Shown here in pieces: positions 57,061 to 64,000 of a stretch of DNA of 64,000 bases. Each line of letters begins with the position of its first letter. Position 1 is the stretch's first letter. The position numbers and the translations under genes are program-made. The notes below the pieces were generated by a model. The model searched no databases. It saw nothing but the letters and a program-made list of their open reading frames with translations, and was not told the DNA's origin. The stretch is taken from the NCBI RefSeq assembly GCF_963576615.1, contig NC_088708.1, positions 5,208,001 through 5,272,000 of the forward strand. The letters run 5' to 3'. This DNA comes from Watersipora subatra. Its lineage: Eukaryota > Bryozoa > Gymnolaemata > Cheilostomatida > Watersiporidae.

Positions 57061-58790
57061 GAAAACATACGTGAATAAATTAATTCATGAAGTCAAGTAA
57101 CAATAAAATGCAAAACCTTCACATGCATATGCACTTACCTTTCAATTAGGAAATCTGTATTGAACATACTAAGCTATCAATTTTTTCTGCATTCGGATGT
57201 GTCCATGAATATTCATCAATTTGGAGGCCTTTCATGTGTCAAGGAGTTGTGATGAGTTATGTATTTGACATTAACATTTTGTTCCCAGATATGTGAAGGC
57301 CTCCTGTCTACACATACCAGGTTTGGTTGTCTAGCTACCTTCCTTTTTGCTGCACAGCAATTGGAAGTGTCTCTAAAATAGACTAATATTACTCTTTGCT
57401 CAAATTTGCTTTCACAGCGTGTCCAACGATAATCTCACCCCTTTTAATCACATATCATTATTATGATTATTGATGACCGAAAACAGGTTCTGCAAACAAC
57501 GAAGCAAAAAACGGCTTGAATATGTTGTAAAACTGATACATAAATTTAAGATGGCACCAACATAAAATCTAGGCCTACTTGTATGCATATCACATTCATG
57601 GAGCTGAGCTTGCTCTTGAAAGCCTCAGTGTTACAGGGCTGGCAAAGCGTCATAGAATAGAAGGGCTGGGGTATCTGGCTTGCAAAGGTGACTCCTGGTT
57701 TCATCTATATATGTATATATGGCTGAATGACATTTTCCAGATATTTAATCATGGTGTCTTTGTTAGACTAGTGACTAGGGTCCACTTGCATAATGAAGCC
57801 TTGGGGCATTTTGCGATGTGGCAAACATTTAGTAGCTTTGTGTAAATTCGCAGGTAGGTAGCCTCGTCTTTTCCATAGAAAATGCTAAGACGGCAGTAGT
57901 CCCACTTGTCACCAAGGCCGTTAATGGCTACCTTTGACAAATCCTTAAAGGGCCATTGTTTTGACTGGAACTGGCACATACTTCAGAGGTGTTAGGTCCC
58001 TATTTAGGATCAGGCAGGAAATGATGTGTTTGGCCATCACATGCTAAAAAATTTCATGCGTAAAAGTTAGCGACACTTCCTTTATGTAGTCTAGGTGGAG
58101 CTAAAGTTTTCAAGTAGTTGCCTTCCGTTGTGCGTGTCCCATTCTAAGGACACCCACAACAGAGACTGCTCATCTCTCTGTCAGCTCATTACTGCCTTCA
58201 TTTTCTTTGAGAAAGCCTCGAGTTCTTTTTACAAATAACTGCCCTTGCCAAGCACAGGGTAATCTGCCGATTGATTACTTCATTAGCTATACAAATTTCT
58301 AGCAGTATTTAATTACAAGGTTGTCCATTAAAACAAAATGAATTTTAAAATTTTACTCTGCAATCTTTTTCAATGTGACAACTTTCTTTTTGTAGCTTTT
58401 TCGTCAATATTTTTTCATCAAATTGCTGTCAATCTCATTGTGAAGTTTCAGTACACAGAAGATTTATGCATGGTTAATACACTAGGAAATAAGGATAAGA
58501 AAACTCCAACATTTTGGTCAAGAATTATTCAGGCAGAAACAAAAAGTACTAAAATCAATAAAAAGATTTGGCTGGGTTCTGCTTCTTGACATCATTGCTA
58601 GGGAAACAACAAACATCACCACCTGTCCTGGTCTATAAGGCTGGTGGTGATATGTTGTATCCATTGAACTAAAAACCCCTGGAAGGGCAAAGGTCATTTG
58701 CGAGTACGGAAATCCGGCTGATGCCATTATCAGTTAGCGTTTCAGTTACTTTCATTGTATTCAATGTGAGAAAGAAATCTAATTTCAGAT
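57060..58790. other. No recognised gene; one unplaced protein-like frame
   Basis: The minus-strand frame 57979-57749 (CQFQSKQWPFKDLSKVAING, then KWDYCRLSIFYGKDEATYLR) has protein-like composition but no family I can name. The rest has no features that I can support. Confidence 0.35.
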
Positions 58791-58869
58791 TTAACAGCTA
58801 TGGAGGATCACGAATACACCGCTCAATCAAAGGAACATACTACTGAGATTACTACTAATAATTTATGTA

Positions 58870-61092
58870 CGAGATAGAAGGGTGTAGGTGCACAGTGCTA
58901 TTGCTATTCCATGAACTGCAAAAACCGCAAGCATGGACTTTTAAAGGAAAAGGCATGACATTTCACAAGTGAGTCACTTCTACTACTAGTTCTATTACTA
59001 TTGCTCAAGTCAACGGCTACTAATAGTTGTGCTACTACTAGTTAGTACTGCCACTAGTTAGTTCTACTACACTAGTCACTTGGTGAGTGAGAGTCAATCA
59101 GTGCCACTACTGAGTGTACGAGTTTGACTGTATTTTGTCGGTGTTTAGATAAATTTATAAGCTAGTGAGTGAAATGTTCTTCCTTCAGAACGAAGGTTTT
59201 TTATTATTTAAATTTGGAATTTTTTTTATATTAATATTTTGGAACTACAACCCATTAGGTTATTTCTAAATATTTATATTTGAAGGAAATGTTTGTCGTT
59301 CTTATAATATTATTTATTGTTGTACCTGGATCTAGCTAGCAATAAGGAGATAAGAGTAATAATACTATTTTTATTACTACTGTTGCTAACTAACTACTAC
59401 AGTTTCATTTTAATTTTTAGATTTCCAAACAAAGCAACTGAGAACTCTCGTTATTTACAATGGTATCGCAACCGCAGGAGAGTGAATAAGCCTGATCCTT
59501 GAGCACTTATCTGCAACGAACATTTCAATGATCCATGTTTTGACAGCAGGTTAAAACGTTCGACTGAATTCATTTAAAGGTAATATTTTTCAATGTTGAA
59601 TGATACTTTTCAATGATTGAATTTAAAACCAAATTGTCAAGCACAGTGCTGCAAGGTTGCTCAACTTAAAGTAGCTATATCTAAAAAAAATTTAGAAACC
59701 TCAAACAGCACGCAAAACAGTGACAGCTGCCACAGCAAGTGCCTATGAATATGTCTGCAGCTTAGTGTGGTGAGAGAAGAGAGTCATGACATACAGCTTG
59801 CGCTTGTAGCGGGCATTGTTACATAACTGTGGTTTGCCTTTGTTATGTGTTCATTACTGGCAGTAAGCCTTACTCTTATGTCATTGGCTGTGTCTCTTTT
59901 GTCTATCTTGTGTTGTTTGAGATTATGGTATGAGTAGGCACTCACTTCTTCACTCGCAGTGGTACAATAAAGTCATATAGTATACAGCACATTTCAGCAC
60001 ACTTAGCAGTTGTGTGATCTGTTTTCTGTGATTCTTCATCTTCGTTTCTGGGATTTAATGTCCAACGCATAAATTATGCTGTCCTTTTTATCGTGTGTTA
60101 ACTGTGTAAATGTTTTTTTCATTTCCTAATTGTTGTAATAAAACTACATAATATCCCTGCAAATCATAAATTCCAAATTGATAGCAATAACTTGCAATTT
60201 AGAACACAAAACATCTTTTTGGAACAAAAAAATCGATTTAAATAAAAATAATCGAATAAATCAATAGAAATCGATTTTTTTGATTTAAAAAAAATCATCG
60301 ATTTTTAACAACCCTGCCTACAACACAACAGAGTCAGACATGGTGAATCGTTTCATATCAAATAACGGTAATGTGAATTTTGTTGCAAGTCAACCTTTAA
60401 GCTTTATGCCTAAGATGGGTTATGAATGACTTCCAGTGAAAATTGCCACATTTTCATTTTACATAGCGATATGGTAGCATTTTGAGCTGTTTTATTTTCG
60501 TTTATTTTATTAGTTGTATTGTTGTATATTAAGGTACTATGTTTATGTGAATAAGACATTCATTTTTGTTGATTTTATGTAATTGTTATAATTGATGCTT
60601 TTGTTTAGGGGGTTGGAATAATAATCCTACTGTTACTCAGTTTAAGGCTACCTTCGCAAACTTATTAGCAAATGTGGTGCAGAATCAGATGCTAGTAAGA
60701 CAGGTAATGTTACTGCTCAAAATTATATTCTCATCATACAGGCTACTCCAGAAGTTGATCAATTTGTGGAACTCAATGATTTCAGATGTCAAATTTCCGT
60801 TATAGGTAACAGTATAGTCTATATAGCTGGCTACATCTCTATACTCTTCTCAAGCTACAAAACAATGGAGGATTGGTGCGTCCATCAGACGATGTCATCA
60901 GGATCCTGCTAGTTGCAGATCAATACTTTCGTATTCATACAAAGCCAGATCCACTCCATTGTGTGGTGTATTTTATCAGTAGTGTGAGATCTAGTGATGT
61001 GTTATGCTTTGGGAAACACCTTACGGATACGGCAGATGGCATATCCAACCACTGCGTCATTGATGAAAAACCTTATTCAGTCGTTTTATGAT
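58870..61092 (+). pseudogene. THAP/P-type transposase gene remnant
   Basis: Exon 1 (about 58895-58968) encodes the first half of a THAP finger (QCYCYSMNCKNRKHG, then MTFHK) before a GTGAGT donor. Exon 2 (59421 to about 59570, after TTTTTAG) supplies the second half: FPNKATENSRYLQWYRNRRR, then LICNEHFNDPCFDS with the C-x2-H pair, but a TGA stands before it. After a gap the C-terminal part of a P-type transposase appears at 60609-60880 (ESDASKTGNVTAQN; SIVYIAGYIS) and, in the next frame, 60876-61090 (RPSDDVIRILLVADQYF). The catalytic middle is missing. It differs in sequence from the P element at 26.6-33.2 kb. Confidence 0.7.
60310..60400 (+). repeat. Family A fragment inside the THAP gene remnant
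   Basis: CCTACAACACAACAGAGTCA through GTTGCAAGTCAACCTTTAA, the same core seen in the longer copies. It is preceded by AAATCATCGATTTTTAACAA then CCCTG, which looks like one end of a hAT-type element. Confidence 0.7.
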
Positions 61093-61119
61093 CTCCGACA
61101 GCATCATTATGCTAAAATC

Positions 61120-62315
61120 CTACACTCAAACTGCAAGGTGCATCTTTGTGGCATACAATACTAAAGTAGTACTTTTTAAAGGCCAGTAACAATGTAATCA
61201 CTGTAATATTCATCTGCAGCTGTTGTTGTGCTGTTATTCCTAATCTGATTTAGTTCTAAGAAACTCCGATGCACCTTGGCTCAATATCCAGTTTTATACA
61301 AATCTCCTTTTACACAGTTTCTGTAACGTGTATGTATAAGTTTAATCATCTGATTACACTAATTCCTGCATTTCCTTGTTTGCATTATTTTGATTATCCT
61401 CTATTGCAACTGATTTTAATTTCCGTTTAGTTGTTGCAGTAGTTCATTCCATCTTTTACAGATACTGCATTATACATATCATACATTCATAAGCTATTAT
61501 CACTTAAATCTTGAAAACAGTTTATGTTTTGGCAGCATACCTATGTGTTGTTTTTATCGAAATACTTCATGTGCTAAGTTTTTCCATATGCATTTATACA
61601 TATGTTGTATAAATTTTAATATAATGGAACAGTTGTTATTTGCCTGAATATATCATTTGCTGGGTTTATGCATTTGTAATACAACCGTTTGTATGAGTAA
61701 CATGGTCCACGAAAATCTATTTTACATCTACTTATCATTTGATATATCCCACTCCATATGCTATAAATAGGTTTTCTTCTATCAGGGCACTCTAAACGTT
61801 GTGTATGAGGAGCTTTCATTAACACCCAGCTGGAAAATAACTATTCAACATGTACATTTCTGTCGTTTTTCACTGTTTGTTTATAAACGGAACTAGCATT
61901 CAATTAGCTCTCCAATATGGCGCATACGTTACGTATTATTATCGACGTAAAACTCACGTGATTGCCATTCCAGGGGTTTTAAGTTCAATGGTTGCATCAA
62001 CTGACAGTCTCCAATATTATCTGAATGGAGCCCGCTGATGTAATTAACATGCCAGCAATACACTTGAAAGAATGCTGATGGCAACATTGAATGCAAAGAT
62101 GGTTGCTGATAGTTGACTAATACAATTCAGAGTTTAGTTTGTACATAATTTATCTTGAGAGACTGTTATTCATAGTTCTCAGTCTAACAAAGAAAATTAT
62201 TGGTTAGTACTGTTTGTCACGGTGTGCCAAGGCTCATTAGTTTATATAAAAGATTACACAAGTGGGACTTGGTTATTTTTAAAGCAAACTCACTAAAACA
62301 TTTCGCGCTGTAATA
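61120..62315. other. No feature recognised
   Basis: AT-rich DNA. No coding motif, inverted repeat or family match found. Confidence 0.4.
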
Positions 62316-62537
62316 CAGTCATGTGCAAAAGTATGGAGCCGCCTCCAACGTTTTTACAATTTCGAACTTCAACCTTTCGTTACTCAGCTTAGAATAAAGC
62401 TACAGCAAATATATTAGTATCATTTTAATGCTGAGAGTGTCCTCTTTCTGATTATTTTACTTATGAACTTGCTAACATAAAAATTAAAACAATAGGCTGC
62501 CCTCTATTGTTTAATGAATGCATTTATACAATCTAAT

Positions 62538-62830
62538 AAACTAGAAATTTCCCTGTCATACAGTCCATGACCAAAGTGATATCGGAAAAAAGAAAGGGTA
62601 CTGATAGTTGAGAAATGCAATGTTAGTAGTCAAATGGCACTGCAGTGCAATAGAAGAACTGCAATGGTAGCTGCAATGTGCTGGGTGCGATTACATACAA
62701 CAAACAGCAATAATGAAATGAGAAGATTATATGTTTATCTCTCCCCTGCAATAGGAGAAATGCAATATTAGAAGTAAAATGCACTGATATTAGAGTAACC
62801 AATATTATTAATGTAGTAATACAGTAATAA
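62538..62830. repeat. Dispersed repeat family E, copy 3
   Basis: ACTAGAAATTTCCCTGTCAT through AAAGGGTACTGATAGTTGAG, followed by sequence related to the 51.7-52.3 kb tandem units (CAACAAACAGCAATAATGAA, GAAATGCAATATTAGAAGTA). Confidence 0.65.
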
Positions 62831-63324
62831 TAGAAAACTAATGCACAATTTTATTTACATTTCAAAACGTCATAGCAACCAATACCAAGAAGTTGTGATA
62901 TTTATCTAAATTTTTAGAAAATCTATTTAACAAAATTATTTAGAAAAAATAATAACAGTAACATATTGCCCAACATCGGTCACTATATACTTCAATCTTG
63001 TAAATTCGAATGCATATTCTTATAATTAAATCTTGTAAATTTGAATGATTATTCTTATAATTAAATATTGTAATAATCTTATAAGAATTGTTAGAAAAAT
63101 ATCATCGTTATTTCCTTTACTCTCACTGCTTTGGACATCAGTTGGGATACTAAAGTACTCATTATAAGTGTCCAGAATGTCAGTTACTTTGAATTCGGCA
63201 AAAAAGAAACGATTACTTTTCAGTACTTCTACGTTAGTTACAGAAACCTTCCCCAATTAGACAAAGCTATAGACTGGTGAAATGTGCACATTTTTCTCAT
63301 GAAATGCGCACGACTTAATGGGTC

Positions 63325-63705
63325 TACTCTCTGCCGCACGGCCTTATCGGCATTTCGTTGGCCGGTCTTAATTTTGATTAAAAAAGGCTTGTCAAAGTTT
63401 TAATGGCGATTTTAAGCTAAATTAATCTGTCTATTTATGTATAATCCAATCAGATGGGTTAGTTTTAGGATATTGTCTACAAATTTCAAAGACTTGGTAA
63501 CATATTTAAATAGGTTAATATGTGTTTTGTATCGTTATTATAATTAAACGACTCCATAGAAAAATGGTTAAATTTATTGATGAGATTTGGACACAAGGGT
63601 TTGGGACCGTCGTTCATGAATAATTTTCGTGAGTTGTGTGCACACATGCATTTATCATAAAGCTCCTAAACAATCGCTTCGCTCGTGTTTGGTCGTAGGA
63701 TAATC
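63325..63705. repeat. Dispersed repeat family D, copy 2
   Basis: Aligns in order with 52690-53095 and ends against the Tc1-like coding fragment. Confidence 0.75.
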
Positions 63706-63950
63706 ATCATAGGTGAAACACTCTGAACAAGTTCATGGCCCTGAAAAAAGCTGTTGGCTGTATAAGTGTTCTTTATAAGAGACTGAAGGTGATCTCTGAA
63801 GCTTGGTGGTCTCAGTCCTTTTTTTTCGATGACAAGACGACAGCGGTTGGGCATTGATGCAACCAGTTTTTCAGGTTCTTTTTGCTCAATTACCTTTTGC
63901 CAAGGTCTCACAAGGCTTTCCATACACACTTTTTTAGTCTTGGACTTAGT
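63666..63950 (-). pseudogene. Tc1-like transposase, C-terminal fragment
   Basis: The frame reads ESLVRPWQKVIEQKEPEKLV then ASMPNRCRLVIEKKG, the conserved end of Tc1-type DDE transposases (a tryptophan helix, then L-V-x-S-M-P-x-R-x-x-x-V-I-x-x-x-G). Residues after it are not family-like, and the upstream DDE domain is outside the window. Confidence 0.75.
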
Positions 63951-64000
63951 TCTGTTTAGTATAGCTGTTATGTGCTGTCACAGATTTCTAATGAGATGCA

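Larger units (their letters stand above)
62320..64000 (-). mobile_element. Tc1-like element, 3' part, continuing past the window
   Basis: TA followed by CAGTCATGTGCAAAAGTATG (62319 on) is a Tc1/mariner-type inverted terminal repeat. The transposase C-terminus is encoded on the minus strand at 63929-63666. Between them lie copies of families E (62538) and D (63325), so the element has probably been invaded. The other terminus and the transposase N-terminus would be beyond 64000. That the TIR and the coding fragment belong to one element is inference. Confidence 0.55.

Noticed and set aside
60225..60322. Possible hAT-type inverted end (AAATCATCGATTTTTAACAA then CCCTG)
   Set aside because: I could not find a convincing opposite end or 8-bp duplication, so no element is called.

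Overview
This window is animal nuclear DNA, AT-rich, and made almost entirely of transposable elements and their debris. The evidence for an animal is the mix of families: P elements with a THAP domain, BED-finger hAT, PIF/Harbinger, pogo/Tigger, piggyBac, Mutator-like, Helitron, copia with a probable half-tRNA-iMet primer site, a chromovirus-unlike Ty3-type element, and both APE-type and R2/NeSL-like LINEs. Several coding blocks have GT-AG introns. The mix suits a marine invertebrate, but I cannot fix the phylum. I found no convincing host gene, rRNA, tRNA or CRISPR array. Every recognisable coding region belongs to a mobile element, and nearly all carry stops or frameshifts.

Layout: 0.4-4.6 kb, a dispersed repeat (family A) and a LINE on the minus strand that has lost its 3' half. 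5.8-11.9 kb, a 13-bp minisatellite, a broken PIF1-like helicase gene, and small Mutator-like and pogo-like fragments. 11.5-13.7 kb, a multi-exon PIF/Harbinger transposase with a probable companion protein. 14.3-17.0 kb, a decayed Mutator-like transposase (minus strand) whose basic C-terminal tail has expanded into a ~155-bp tandem array. 17.7-21.0 kb, an LTR retrotransposon with ~116-bp LTRs and a large internal deletion. 21.7-41.8 kb, the centrepiece: a minus-strand Helitron cut in two by a copia retrotransposon, which is itself cut by four DNA transposons (a pogo/Tigger in its 3' LTR, a 6.6-kb P element, a 0.7-kb piggyBac-type MITE and a second pogo-like element). The P element contains a 1121-bp MITE, and that MITE contains a 120-bp hairpin MITE. 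Most junctions show the target duplication expected for the superfamily. 41.8-43.0 kb, a hAT remnant. 43.1-44.8 kb, the 3' half of an R2/NeSL-like LINE. 45.8-50.5 kb, a second pogo/Tigger-type carcass holding an inverted copy of the same 1121-bp MITE and another nested pair of TIR elements. 51.5-57.1 kb, satellite-like repeats and a large head-to-head inverted pair of family A. 58.8-61.1 kb, remains of a plus-strand THAP/P-type transposase gene. 62.3-64.0 kb, the 3' part of a Tc1-like element running off the window.

The genes do not cooperate in a pathway. What the window does preserve is a relative insertion history: Helitron first, copia into its Rep gene, then several DNA transposons into copia, then MITEs into those. 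Removing each insert at its target duplication leaves flanks that continue the host element's reading frame or repeat.
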